This document shows, piece by piece, positions 43,653 through 51,830 of a stretch of DNA of 64,000 nucleotides. The notes under the pieces were generated by a model. The model was given only the letters and a program-made list of their open reading frames with translations. It had not been told where the DNA came from and made no database searches. A program made the position numbers and the translations under genes. The DNA is from Pseudoalteromonas apostichopi (GTDB lineage: Bacteria; Pseudomonadota; Gammaproteobacteria; Enterobacterales; Alteromonadaceae), in the NCBI RefSeq assembly GCF_030297135.1, contig NZ_AP028065.1, positions 2,976,001-3,040,000 on the forward strand. The letters are read 5' to 3'. Position 1 is the stretch's first letter; the number at the start of each line of letters is the position of its first letter.

Positions 43653-45287
43653 TTACTCTGCAAGTTTAATTTTTAATTTTGCAGCCTGTGCTTTAATTTT
43701 TTCAAAACGGATTGCTTGTTCATCTTCTAATGTTTGAGCATCTAACAAGGCAAAACATTTTTTCGCGAGTGCTAAATTAAATGATTGGCCTTGGTTATTT
43801 GTATCGAATAAACACTGCAGTAAATTTAAGGCGATGCTGGCATTTTTTGGCATTATTCTAAATGCCTGTGTGAATGCTTCAAGTGCAGTATTTAGCTGGC
43901 CTTTATTAAACTGCGTCACAGCGTGGTTATTGAGCTCTTTTGGACCTAACTTAATATCACGCCGCTCAGTTTGTTGCTGTTGAATATAACGTAAATAAAC
44001 CGGATCGCTTATTGATGGGTGACGTTCACAGTGATTGATAATTTGGTTAAACAATGTTTGTGCTTTGTGGTGGAAGCCCAATTCATGAAACGCTTTCGCT
44101 TTATCGAGGGCTCCATCTACCGAACGAATTTGGCTGTCACTTTCATCCAGTTGATTGATGAGTGCTTTGGCCTTTTGATGTTCATCCTTTAAGTAATGCA
44201 AACGCGCATTGAGAACGTCAATCTGTGTTTGGTTATTACTATTAGGAAATTGTTTTTTTAAATCACTCAAGTATTGGTTTGTCTGTCTTGATATTCGATT
44301 AACTTGATCAGTCTGATCTGTAGTTAAAGCAAAATCAATACCGGCACGAGCCGCATTTAAATACACATCAGGGTTGTCGTGAATAGAGTGCTTTGCGTAA
44401 CTAGCAATGTCTTTTTGAGTTAGATAATTCTTTTCGTAGTCGTGATTAAGTAACGATACATGACTCAAGGTTTTTTGACGGTCAATATTACGTGGCGCAA
44501 TTTCAACAGCTTGACTAAAAAACTGCTGAGCCTCATCAAACTTATGCAGCTTTATTTCTAATCGACCGAGTAAATCAAGAGCAACGAGTCGAGTTTCACT
44601 GCGCTGCAACATTGTCTTCAGCATACGATGTGCAAGTGTGTGTTCATTATTGGCAATGAGTGCTTCTACTAAACCTACTTTTGCCCATGTGAATTTTTGA
44701 ATATCGAGCACTGATTTAAAGAATGTTTTTGCATCTTCAAAGCGTTTGAGGCGAAGTAGGGCATCACCTTTTAATCTCAATAGAATGGCGCTGTAACTAT
44801 TACCTTTGTTTTGCAGCAAGGTATCAATTTGTTTAATTGCTTTGGAGTCATTCCCATCATCAATAAGTTGATAAATTTGATGTAGGTTACTTTTGCGTAA
44901 TAACACTTTTTCAATACGATTTTTTAATTCGTTAATTGTAAAGGGTTTAACTAAGAAATCATCTGGTTGTAGCTCAAGCACACTGTGGACCAAAGAACCA
45001 CTTGTTTCAGCTGAGATAAAAATGAAGCCCGTGGAGTTTTTAATAAGGCGCTTCATTTTCAGCTCTTCATAAAGCTGATAGCCATCTTGATGTTTACTTA
45101 AGTTAAATGAACAAACGATGAGGTCAAATTGCTCAATTTGACATTGTTCTTTTGCTGCAATGGCATGCTCTGCAAAACGCAATTGACGAAAGCCCAACCC
45201 TTCTAAGGATTGTTTCATATAGCTTTGAGCAAGAGGCTGCTCTTCAACTATTAAAATTTTGGCTTTCGAAAAAATCTTTGCAGGCAT
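43653..45287 (-). CDS. TPR protein with N-terminal pseudo-receiver domain
   Basis: Cytoplasmic protein of 544 residues. The N-terminal 125 residues are a CheY-like receiver: acidic pair in ILIVEEQ, conserved Ser92 (FISAET) and Lys114 (FLVKPF). The phospho-acceptor aspartate is replaced by Ser60 (DLIVCSFNL), so conventional phosphorylation is not possible. The remaining 420 residues are TPR-like helices, for example FDEAQQFFSQAVEIAPRN and GQLNTALEAFTQAFRIMPKN. First gene of the operon with the solute-binding protein and the hybrid kinase. It probably acts as a protein-interaction output. Confidence 0.85.
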   Translation of the reverse strand: MPAKIFSKAKILIVEEQPLAQSYMKQSLEGLGFRQLRFAEHAIAAKEQCQIEQFDLIVCSFNLSKHQDGYQLYEELKMKRLIKNSTGFIFISAETSGSLVHSVLELQPDDFLVKPFTINELKNRIEKVLLRKSNLHQIYQLIDDGNDSKAIKQIDTLLQNKGNSYSAILLRLKGDALLRLKRFEDAKTFFKSVLDIQKFTWAKVGLVEALIANNEHTLAHRMLKTMLQRSETRLVALDLLGRLEIKLHKFDEAQQFFSQAVEIAPRNIDRQKTLSHVSLLNHDYEKNYLTQKDIASYAKHSIHDNPDVYLNAARAGIDFALTTDQTDQVNRISRQTNQYLSDLKKQFPNSNNQTQIDVLNARLHYLKDEHQKAKALINQLDESDSQIRSVDGALDKAKAFHELGFHHKAQTLFNQIINHCERHPSISDPVYLRYIQQQQTERRDIKLGPKELNNHAVTQFNKGQLNTALEAFTQAFRIMPKNASIALNLLQCLFDTNNQGQSFNLALAKKCFALLDAQTLEDEQAIRFEKIKAQAAKLKIKLAE

Positions 45288-45343
45288 TGGACTTGCGACT
45301 AAGTGACATTAACAACGACTATAATAAACAGTCTAGCTGCTGA

Positions 45344-45473
45344 CAAGGCAAATTACAGCTTTTGCAGCGATTTAAAATTTACTTTTAGGCTATATCAATA
45401 GTGGGGGAGGTTGGTATTAGAGTTTAAATCTCAAATGTCAGATAAAAGGAACTAGATACTAGAGGTTTATATG
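45344..45473. other. Gene-free spacer between signalling operon and tRNA array
   Basis: No gene, terminator or repeat recognised. The promoter of the leftward TPR/binding-protein/kinase operon should be near its left end. Confidence 0.4.
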
Positions 45474-45546
45474 TGGTGGGTCGTACTGGACTAGAACCAT
45501 CGAGCCTGTGTTTTGTTAATGGTGGCGATGCTTTTGAAAGCTAAGG
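45474..45546 (-). pseudogene. Degenerate tRNA-Val copy 1
   Basis: The acceptor 3' strand and T arm (first 26 bases, 25 identical to the intact genes, CCA end included) are kept. Anticodon arm and 5' half are scrambled (no TAC anticodon, no GGGTCG 5' strand). Nearly identical to the next copy. Confidence 0.75.
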
Positions 45547-45584
45547 GTAAAATAAGGAAATATATTTAATGAAGTGTCTATATG

Positions 45585-45657
45585 TGGTGGGTCGTACTGG
45601 ACTAGAACCATCGAGCCTGTGTTTTGTTAATGGTGGCGATGCTTTTGAAAGCTAAGG
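45585..45657 (-). pseudogene. Degenerate tRNA-Val copy 2
   Basis: Same defective tRNA-Val sequence as copy 1, directly next to the last intact gene. The same changes in both show that the degenerate gene was duplicated after it decayed. Confidence 0.75.
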
Positions 45658-45694
45658 GTAAATAAGGAAATATATTTAATGAAGTGTTTATATG

Positions 45695-45770
45695 TGGTGG
45701 GTCGTACTGGACTTGAACCAGTGACCCTCGCCTTGTAAGGGCGATGCTCTCCCAACTGAGCTAACGACCC
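45695..45770 (-). tRNA. tRNA-Val(UAC), copy 7 in transcription order
   Basis: 76 nt with encoded CCA; anticodon loop CTTACAA gives UAC; cloverleaf arms are perfect, T loop TTCAAGT. Identical to its six neighbours. Confidence 0.97.
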
Positions 45771-45803
45771 ACATATAAATTGCCTAGTGGCTTAAAGATT
45801 AAA

Positions 45804-45879
45804 TGGTGGGTCGTACTGGACTTGAACCAGTGACCCTCGCCTTGTAAGGGCGATGCTCTCCCAACTGAGCTAACGACCC
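45804..45879 (-). tRNA. tRNA-Val(UAC), copy 6
   Basis: 76 nt, anticodon UAC, CCA encoded, identical to the other copies in the array. Confidence 0.97.
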
Positions 45880-45914
45880 ATATAATCTTTTTCTTCGCTT
45901 ACCATCGGTGAAAA

Positions 45915-45990
45915 TGGTGGGTCGTACTGGACTTGAACCAGTGACCCTCGCCTTGTAAGGGCGATGCTCTCCCAACTGAGCTAACGACCC
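45915..45990 (-). tRNA. tRNA-Val(UAC), copy 5
   Basis: 76 nt, anticodon UAC, CCA encoded. The base before the 5' end differs from the other copies (C rather than T on the transcribed strand); the mature sequence is the same. Confidence 0.97.
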
Positions 45991-46033
45991 GCGAAGATTA
46001 ATCTAAATGAGAACACCACTAAAATGTGTTTAA

Positions 46034-46109
46034 TGGTGGGTCGTACTGGACTTGAACCAGTGACCCTCGCCTTGTAAGGGCGATGCTCTCCCAACTGAGC
46101 TAACGACCC
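46034..46109 (-). tRNA. tRNA-Val(UAC), copy 4
   Basis: 76 nt, anticodon UAC, CCA encoded, identical mature sequence. Confidence 0.97.
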
Positions 46110-46148
46110 ATTTAGATTTTTTGTAATATGAACACCATTAGTGAATAA

Positions 46149-46224
46149 TGGTGGGTCGTACTGGACTTGAACCAGTGACCCTCGCCTTGTAAGGGCGATG
46201 CTCTCCCAACTGAGCTAACGACCC
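46149..46224 (-). tRNA. tRNA-Val(UAC), copy 3
   Basis: 76 nt, anticodon UAC, CCA encoded. The spacer on its left (GAACACCATTAGTGAATAA) is repeated before copy 1. Confidence 0.97.
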
Positions 46225-46250
46225 ATATTACATGCAGCCCTATTTCTTAA

Positions 46251-46326
46251 TGGTGGGTCGTACTGGACTTGAACCAGTGACCCTCGCCTTGTAAGGGCGA
46301 TGCTCTCCCAACTGAGCTAACGACCC
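46251..46326 (-). tRNA. tRNA-Val(UAC), copy 2
   Basis: 76 nt, anticodon UAC, CCA encoded, identical mature sequence. Confidence 0.97.
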
Positions 46327-46362
46327 ATTAAGAATTTAGATATGAACACCATTAGTGAATAA

Positions 46363-46438
46363 TGGTGGGTCGTACTGGACTTGAACCAGTGACCCTCGCC
46401 TTGTAAGGGCGATGCTCTCCCAACTGAGCTAACGACCC
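46363..46438 (-). tRNA. tRNA-Val(UAC), copy 1, promoter-proximal
   Basis: 76 nt, anticodon UAC, CCA encoded. First gene behind the leftward promoter at 46479-46506. Confidence 0.97.
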
Positions 46439-46470
46439 ATATCTAAAACAACTCATTGCTGCGTTGTTGT

Positions 46471-46506
46471 GGGGCGCTATTATAGATAGAGTTGTAAATG
46501 TGTCAA
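46471..46506 (-). promoter_or_regulatory. Sigma70 promoter of the tRNA-Val array
   Basis: On the minus strand: -35 TTGACA (46501-46506), 16-bp spacer, -10 TATAAT (46479-46484), then a GCGCCCC discriminator (46471-46477) as in stringently controlled stable-RNA promoters. Confidence 0.88.
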
Positions 46507-46996
46507 CACTTGAATGAGTAAAAATGTGTTAGATGCAGCTTTTATAAACAATGACATGGCATTTAAGCATTTTTTGGTGAACAAATATGCAATTTATATT
46601 CATAACCTTGTATTTATAAGTTGATCTATAGCTCTATGACCTTAGTAAAATGATCGAAGTGATATGAAAACAGTAAAGCTTTATAGCAGTTTCTTCGTAT
46701 CAATAAGTTTGCATCAGTTAAAAGCGACCTATTTTGTATATTAAAAAACAACATAGGGTACGCTTAGTTTCTTTATTTAAAGCTTTAGGTAGCGATCTTT
46801 GTTTTGCATATAAATGTATACCTTATTTAAATAAGCAAGTTTAAAGGCAGGAAGCCTTTAAATGAGAAACCAGTACTGCAAGTAGCTCAAAATAGCGAAT
46901 TTGATAGCACTTTGTTTAAAACACCTCCGTAACGGATTGATATTTAGTCAGCTTGTTGAAATTTAAATCATTTAAATAAACTTAGATAAAAAACTG
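46507..46996. other. AT-rich gene-free spacer between divergent tRNA operons
   Basis: About 490 bp between the two divergent tRNA promoters with no ORF or structured element that I could support. Confidence 0.5.
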
Positions 46997-47031
46997 TTGA
47001 CTTTATTTGGGGGGCTGCATAGAATGCGCCC
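46997..47031 (+). promoter_or_regulatory. Sigma70 promoter of the tRNA-Ala/Glu operon
   Basis: -35 TTGACT (46997-47002), 17-bp spacer, -10 TAGAAT (47020-47025), GCGCCCCGC discriminator. Same design as the tRNA-Val promoter. Confidence 0.88.
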
Positions 47032-47081
47032 CGCACTCAGCGATACACAGCCAACATTAATTGGTGGTGTGTATGCAAGTC

Positions 47082-47157
47082 GGGGCTATAGCTCAGCTGG
47101 GAGAGCGCTTCGCTGGCAGCGAAGAGGTCTGCGGTTCGATCCCGCATAGCTCCACCA
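47082..47157 (+). tRNA. tRNA-Ala(GGC)
   Basis: 76 nt, stem CTTCG/CGAAG around loop CTGGCAG gives anticodon GGC; T loop TTCGATC; CCA encoded. First gene of the rightward operon. Confidence 0.97.
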
Positions 47158-47196
47158 GATTTGCATAGTGTTTGTCCTAGGGTTGCAGTTTTCTGC

Positions 47197-47272
47197 GTCC
47201 CCATCGTCTAGAGGCCTAGGACACCGCCCTTTCACGGCGGTAACAGGGGTTCGAATCCCCTTGGGGACGCCA
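47197..47272 (+). tRNA. tRNA-Glu(UUC), copy 1
   Basis: 76 nt, anticodon loop CTTTCAC gives UUC; CCA encoded; very close to E. coli tRNA-Glu. Confidence 0.97.
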
Positions 47273-47402
47273 CTTACTTCAAGTAAGTGAGCAATTGCCA
47301 AGAAAATAAATATGTTAGTCTCGAGTACTTACATGTTAATTTAGTAACCTTAACTCCGATATGAGTCAAACTATCATTTAATGTCCTAGTGACACATTAT
47401 GT

Positions 47403-47478
47403 GTCCCCATCGTCTAGAGGCCTAGGACACCGCCCTTTCACGGCGGTAACAGGGGTTCGAATCCCCTTGGGGACGCCA
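47403..47478 (+). tRNA. tRNA-Glu(UUC), copy 2
   Basis: 76 nt, anticodon UUC, CCA encoded, identical to copy 1. Followed by a degenerate copy. Confidence 0.97.
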
Positions 47479-47496
47479 CTTATTTAAGTAGGTTAT

Positions 47497-47569
47497 GTGT
47501 AGTGGGGCGGTGAACACCGCGCAATCTATGCAAGACTTTATCAAGAGTACGAATCTCTTGGGGACGCCA
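47497..47569 (+). pseudogene. Degenerate tRNA-Glu-like sequence A
   Basis: The 3' end GGGGACGCCA and a T-arm-like hairpin (AAGAG/CTCTT around TACGAAT) survive. The 5' acceptor strand and the anticodon arm are missing, replaced by a GCGGT/ACCGC hairpin. Related to the sequence at 48442-48517. Confidence 0.65.
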
Positions 47570-47646
47570 CTTACTAAAAATGTTGTGTTATTAAAACTCG
47601 TCTGAATCGAGTCTAACTATTCAGTTGTCCTAGTGACACATTATGT

Positions 47647-47722
47647 GTCCCCATCGTCTAGAGGCCTAGGACACCGCCCTTTCACGGCGGTAACAGGGGT
47701 TCGAATCCCCTTGGGGACGCCA
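47647..47722 (+). tRNA. tRNA-Glu(UUC), copy 3
   Basis: 76 nt, anticodon UUC, CCA encoded. First of four copies spaced exactly 153 bp apart. Confidence 0.97.
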
Positions 47723-47799
47723 CTTACTAAAAGTGCTGTGTTATTAACACTCGTCTGAATCGAGTCTAACTATTCAGTTGTCCTAGTGACACATTATGT

Positions 47800-47875
47800 G
47801 TCCCCATCGTCTAGAGGCCTAGGACACCGCCCTTTCACGGCGGTAACAGGGGTTCGAATCCCCTTGGGGACGCCA
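47800..47875 (+). tRNA. tRNA-Glu(UUC), copy 4
   Basis: 76 nt, anticodon UUC, CCA encoded, identical mature sequence. Confidence 0.97.
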
Positions 47876-47952
47876 CTTACTAAAAGTGTTGTGTTATTAA
47901 AACTCGTCTGAATCGAGTCTAACTATTCAGTTGTCCTAGTGACACATTATGT

Positions 47953-48028
47953 GTCCCCATCGTCTAGAGGCCTAGGACACCGCCCTTTCACGGCGGTAAC
48001 AGGGGTTCGAATCCCCTTGGGGACGCCA
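47953..48028 (+). tRNA. tRNA-Glu(UUC), copy 5
   Basis: 76 nt, anticodon UUC, CCA encoded, identical mature sequence. Confidence 0.97.
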
Positions 48029-48105
48029 CTTACTAAAAGTGCTGTGTTATTAACACTCGTCTGAATCGAGTCTAATTATTCAGTTGTCCTAGTGACACAT
48101 TATGT

Positions 48106-48181
48106 GTCCCCATCGTCTAGAGGCCTAGGACACCGCCCTTTCACGGCGGTAACAGGGGTTCGAATCCCCTTGGGGACGCCA
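48106..48181 (+). tRNA. tRNA-Glu(UUC), copy 6
   Basis: 76 nt, anticodon UUC, CCA encoded. The following spacer departs from the repeat and contains an ACAGAAA/TTTCTGT hairpin near 48248-48262. Confidence 0.97.
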
Positions 48182-48347
48182 CTTACTAAAAGTGCTGTGT
48201 TATTAACACTCGTCTGAATCGAGTCTAATTATTCAGTTGTCCTAGTGACACAGAAACTTTCTGTTTAAGCTAAGGCCATTCGCCTCGCAGGCTCGGTCTC
48301 ATCTTACACAGAAATAGCAAATCGGTGATTTGCAAAGCAATTTCTGC

Positions 48348-48423
48348 GTCCCCATCGTCTAGAGGCCTAGGACACCGCCCTTTCACGGCGGTAACAGGGG
48401 TTCGAATCCCCTTGGGGACGCCA
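48348..48423 (+). tRNA. tRNA-Glu(UUC), copy 7
   Basis: 76 nt, anticodon UUC, CCA encoded. Preceded by a CAAATC/GATTTG hairpin; last intact tRNA of the operon. Confidence 0.97.
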
Positions 48424-48441
48424 CTTACTTAAGTAGGTTAT

Positions 48442-48517
48442 GTGTAGCAGTTCGGTGAACTCCGAACAATCTATGCAAGACGTTATCAAGAGTACTAATC
48501 TCTTAGCGCGATGCCAC
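48442..48517 (+). pseudogene. Degenerate tRNA-Glu-like sequence B
   Basis: Homologous to sequence A, with the same CAATCTATGCAAGAC core and AAGAG/CTCTT hairpin. It has a GTTCGG/CCGAAC stem in place of GCGGT/ACCGC and a more decayed 3' end (AGCGCGATGCCA). The remaining bases to 48740 are AT-rich with no recognised feature other than the promoter region of the exporter operon. Confidence 0.6.
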
Positions 48518-48740
48518 ATATTGACATAATCTTATGTTAAGTAGGAATAATCACCTTGTAATCTAACTTCAAATGGTTAGATAAACATATCTAGAATTTC
48601 ATCGCTTTAACTCTCCAACATATCTCTGCGATATTATTTTTTTAATTTCTAAAAAATCAATTTTTACAGAACACTTTTACTGAACATTTTATTACTTTAT
48701 AGTATTTAGCAACTCATCAGCTAACCGTAAGGAAATTAAA

Positions 48741-49688
48741 ATGTTAGCTAAACGTGTTGTACTCATATTTATTTCTTTAGTTATTTCAGCTTGTTCAGAC
48801 TCTAATGAGGGAGTAGCGCTAGGGACTCTTGAGCGTGAACGTGTGATCCATCCTGCAACGACTAACGAAGTACTGATTGATTTACCCGTCTCAGCAGGTC
48901 AGTTAGTTGAAAAAGGGCAGGTAATTGCACAGTTCGATGCTGAGCTTCAACAAGCCATTGTAGCCAAAGCTCAAGCGCAACTAGCTCAAGCAACAGCATT
49001 TCTTGAAAAAACTTTAAATGGTGCTCGCCCAGAAGAGGTTGCTGCGACATCAGCCAAAGTAGCAGCGGCAAATGCTGCATACACACAAAGCGAAGCTAAT
49101 TTTCGCCGAGCAAAAACGTTAGTTAAAGATAAGCTCGCAAGCCAAGAAACCTTAGACAGCGCAACAGCCGCACGGGATGAAACTTTTGCAAATTTAGAAT
49201 CAGCAAAGCAGAACCTAAAAGAGCTAACAAATGGCTCTCGTGTCGAAGATATTAATAGTGCAAAGGCGCAAGTTCAAGCCGCAGAAGCTGAGCTAAAAGT
49301 ACAACAAAAATATCTTTCAGATCTGACAATTAAAGCGATGCGTTCCGGCAGAGTCGATAATTTGCCTTGGCATGTAGGTGAGCGAGTTACTAAAGGAAGC
49401 CCTGTGGTTATTATTCAAGCGAACAGCGCACCATACGCACGCGTATATATCCCAGAACCATATCGCGCCAAGCTCAAACAGGGCATGAGGCTCATGGTTC
49501 GCGTAGACGGCATAGATCAAGAGATTGAAGGCGAACTTACTTGGATCGCCACAGAGCCTGCTTTCACTCCTTTTTATGCCCTTAATCAGGAAGAGCGCGC
49601 GCGTTTAATGTATCTTGCTGAGGTAACACTACCTGCAACTGAGAATAACTTACCAACAGGCGTACCTGCCCAAGTGGTTATGCCATGA
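48741..49688 (+). CDS. HlyD-family periplasmic adaptor lipoprotein of an ABC exporter
   Basis: Membrane-fusion protein of 315 residues, similar in design to E. coli YbhG. It has a lipoprotein signal (LVISAC, lipid-carrying Cys at residue 18), a biotinyl-lipoyl half (LIDLPVSAGQLVEKGQVIAQFDAEL), a long helical hairpin of Ala/Gln-rich repeats (about 70-190), and the second lipoyl half and beta-barrel (MRSGRVDNLPWHVGERVTKGSPVV). Its stop overlaps the ATPase start (ATGA). It would link the inner-membrane exporter to a TolC-type channel encoded elsewhere. Confidence 0.88.
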   Translation: MLAKRVVLIFISLVISACSDSNEGVALGTLERERVIHPATTNEVLIDLPVSAGQLVEKGQVIAQFDAELQQAIVAKAQAQLAQATAFLEKTLNGARPEEVAATSAKVAAANAAYTQSEANFRRAKTLVKDKLASQETLDSATAARDETFANLESAKQNLKELTNGSRVEDINSAKAQVQAAEAELKVQQKYLSDLTIKAMRSGRVDNLPWHVGERVTKGSPVVIIQANSAPYARVYIPEPYRAKLKQGMRLMVRVDGIDQEIEGELTWIATEPAFTPFYALNQEERARLMYLAEVTLPATENNLPTGVPAQVVMP

Positions 49689-50611
49689 CTGAGTCGGTGA
49701 TCCATGCCAAAGGCTTGATAAAACAATTTGGCGATTTAACAGCGATTGATAACCTTGATCTAGACGTTCAGCAAGGCCAAATTTATGGCTTTTTAGGCCC
49801 CAATGGTTGTGGCAAAACGACTGCAATACGTATGCTTACGGGTTTATTGAAGCCAACCGCCGGTGATATCAATGTGCTTGGCTTGAGCCTGCCAAAAGAT
49901 GCAGAAAAGCTGAGAACACAACTTGGTTATATGACTCAAAAGTTTTCACTTTATAGCGACTTAACTGTACTTGAAAACCTCCAGTTCATGGCTGCGCTTT
50001 ACCCTTTAAAAAAGCGGCAAAAACAACAAAGAATTGATGAATTGCTCCATACCTACGGTCTTGATCAAAGAGCGGAACAAATGGCCGGAAGTATGAGTGG
50101 GGGCCAAAGGCAGCGCTTGGCATTGGCTGCTGCAGTGATCAATAAACCGAAAATTTTATTTCTTGATGAGCCAACATCGGCAGTCGATCCACAAAATCGC
50201 CGTGACTTTTGGGAAACACTTTTTGATTTAAGTAATGCCGGTACCACAATATTAGTCACTACTCACTACATGGATGAAGCGGAGCGCTGTCATCGTTTAG
50301 CAATTTTAGAATCCGGTATTAAACGCGCCGATGGCTCACCAAAACAATTAATGACAGACATGCATGCCTATGTTGTAGAAATAGCTGGGGCGCAAACTAG
50401 AGAATTAAAAAAACAGCTCGCAACAATCGATCAAGTTATCTCGGCGACTCAGTTAGGCGCACAATTGCGAGTATTAGTGAAAAAAGATGTTAAAGATCCC
50501 GTTGAGTTTATAAAACAGCAATCATTTTGTAAGGATACGTGGCAAGTAAATATTGTTCGCCCAAGCCTTGAGGACGTGTTTGTAACTTGTACAGGGCAGG
50601 GCAGACAATGA
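49685..50611 (+). CDS. ABC exporter ATP-binding protein
   Basis: ATPase of 308 residues of the DrrA/YbhF-type exporter class. Walker A is GPNGCGKTT (about residues 38-46), Q-loop MTQKFSLYSDLT, signature MSGGQRQRLALAAA, Walker B KILFLDEPTSAVDP, and switch histidine in TTHYMDEAERC. The C-terminal extension fits exporters of drugs or lipids. Coupled at both ends to its neighbours by ATGA overlaps. Confidence 0.92.
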   Translation: MTESVIHAKGLIKQFGDLTAIDNLDLDVQQGQIYGFLGPNGCGKTTAIRMLTGLLKPTAGDINVLGLSLPKDAEKLRTQLGYMTQKFSLYSDLTVLENLQFMAALYPLKKRQKQQRIDELLHTYGLDQRAEQMAGSMSGGQRQRLALAAAVINKPKILFLDEPTSAVDPQNRRDFWETLFDLSNAGTTILVTTHYMDEAERCHRLAILESGIKRADGSPKQLMTDMHAYVVEIAGAQTRELKKQLATIDQVISATQLGAQLRVLVKKDVKDPVEFIKQQSFCKDTWQVNIVRPSLEDVFVTCTGQGRQ

Positions 50612-51762
50612 ATATTGTTACCTCTTTAAGCCGTATAAAAGCTATTGTAAGCAAAGAGTTATTACAATTACGCCGTGATAGAATGACATTTGCTATGGTG
50701 GTAATGATCCCCCTTATCCAGCTGATTCTATTTGGGTATGCTATTAACACTAATGTTAAGGATATCCCTGTTGCAGTAGTCGATCATAGTCACACTGCTC
50801 TCAGCCGCATTTTAGTACAAACAGTATCAGCCACAAATGTGGTCAAAGTGACAGATTACTATAACAGTATAGAGCAAGCACAAACAGCAATAGCCAGTGC
50901 TAAAGTGCGCGCCGTGCTTTTTATACCCCACGATGTAGCAAACCGGCTTGCTCAACACCCAACAGTCGGTTTTGGTTTACCAGATGGTAGTAATGAGTCG
51001 TTAGTCAGGCCAATTGCGCATTGGTTAGTTGATGGCTCAGATACAATGGTAGCGTCGAGCATTAAATCGCTTCGCAACATGCCGCTTGCTGAGCTGCTCG
51101 ATAAGCCCGCGAATAGAACTTATCCTACCTTTGAAACAACCTTATTTTATAACCCTGAGCAGCGCTCTGCGGTTAATATTGTGCCAGGTTTAGCAGCTGT
51201 CATTTTGACCATGACCATGATTATGTTTACCTCTGCTGCAATTGTTAAAGAGCAAGAGCGAGGCAATATGGAGCTCTTAATAACCTTACCTTTAAGCTCA
51301 CTTGAGTTGATGATAGGTAAAGTGGTGCCTTATATCTTCATTGGTTTTATTCAGTTATTTATTATATTAGGAATGGGCAAGATATTATTTCATATTCCTT
51401 TTGGCGGTGGTTTAATGGCACTGGTTGTCGCAACATTTGCCTTTATATGCGCCAGTTTAGTGCTAGGTTTAGTGCTCTCGACCATCGCTAAAAACCAGCT
51501 TCAAGCAATGCAAATGACTATTTTTATTCTGTTACCTTCCATTTTATTGTCTGGTTTTGTATTTCCCTATGAAGGAATGCCTATGGCGGCGCAGTGGCTT
51601 GCTGAATGCTTACCAGCAACGCACTATTTAAGGCTAATAAGAGGAATAGTACTAAAAGATGTCAATCTAATGAGTATGAGCAGTGACTTAATTTGGCTTT
51701 TGATCTTTACTATTTTAGGCTTGGCTATGGCTGCACTTAGGTTCAAGAAAACCCTTGATTAA
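50608..51762 (+). CDS. ABC-2 type exporter permease
   Basis: Membrane protein of 384 residues similar to YbhS/YbhR. N-terminal amphipathic SKELLQLRRDRMTFAMVVMIPLIQLILFGYAI, then a large periplasmic domain (about 45-170) and five C-terminal transmembrane helices, with the conserved EQERGNMELLITLPLSSLELMIGK loop and the LSGFVFPYEGMP motif. ATG 50608 is used because it overlaps the ATPase stop. Only one permease gene is present (E. coli has ybhS and ybhR), so a homodimer is likely. The substrate is unknown. Confidence 0.9.
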   Translation: MNIVTSLSRIKAIVSKELLQLRRDRMTFAMVVMIPLIQLILFGYAINTNVKDIPVAVVDHSHTALSRILVQTVSATNVVKVTDYYNSIEQAQTAIASAKVRAVLFIPHDVANRLAQHPTVGFGLPDGSNESLVRPIAHWLVDGSDTMVASSIKSLRNMPLAELLDKPANRTYPTFETTLFYNPEQRSAVNIVPGLAAVILTMTMIMFTSAAIVKEQERGNMELLITLPLSSLELMIGKVVPYIFIGFIQLFIILGMGKILFHIPFGGGLMALVVATFAFICASLVLGLVLSTIAKNQLQAMQMTIFILLPSILLSGFVFPYEGMPMAAQWLAECLPATHYLRLIRGIVLKDVNLMSMSSDLIWLLIFTILGLAMAALRFKKTLD

Positions 51763-51830
51763 GCTAGGCAATGTACGGCATATGTGCTTAACTAAAATAT
51801 AATTTTCATTATTTATGAGCAAACCTTAGC

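Larger units (their letters stand above)
45474..45694. repeat. Tandem 111/110-bp repeat carrying degenerate tRNA-Val
   Basis: Two head-to-tail units (45474-45584 and 45585-45694) differing by a one-base deletion and one substitution near their ends. Each starts with the tRNA-Val 3' end and ends where the next tRNA begins. Confidence 0.9.
47647..48245. repeat. 153-bp tandem repeats of tRNA-Glu plus spacer
   Basis: Four units starting at 47647, 47800, 47953 and 48106. Each contains one tRNA-Glu and a nearly identical 77-bp spacer (ending GTCCTAGTGACACATTATGT in the first three), differing by only a few substitutions. Confidence 0.95.

Noticed and set aside
47086..47301. Minus-strand ORF over the tRNA-Ala and first tRNA-Glu genes (begins MAIAHLLEVSGVPKGIRTP)
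   Set aside because: It is the antisense of two clear tRNA genes; such products are a frequent false annotation.
45474..48517. Possible CRISPR array or integron from the regularly spaced repeats
   Set aside because: The repeats are complete tRNA genes with cloverleaf structure and CCA; no cas or integrase gene.
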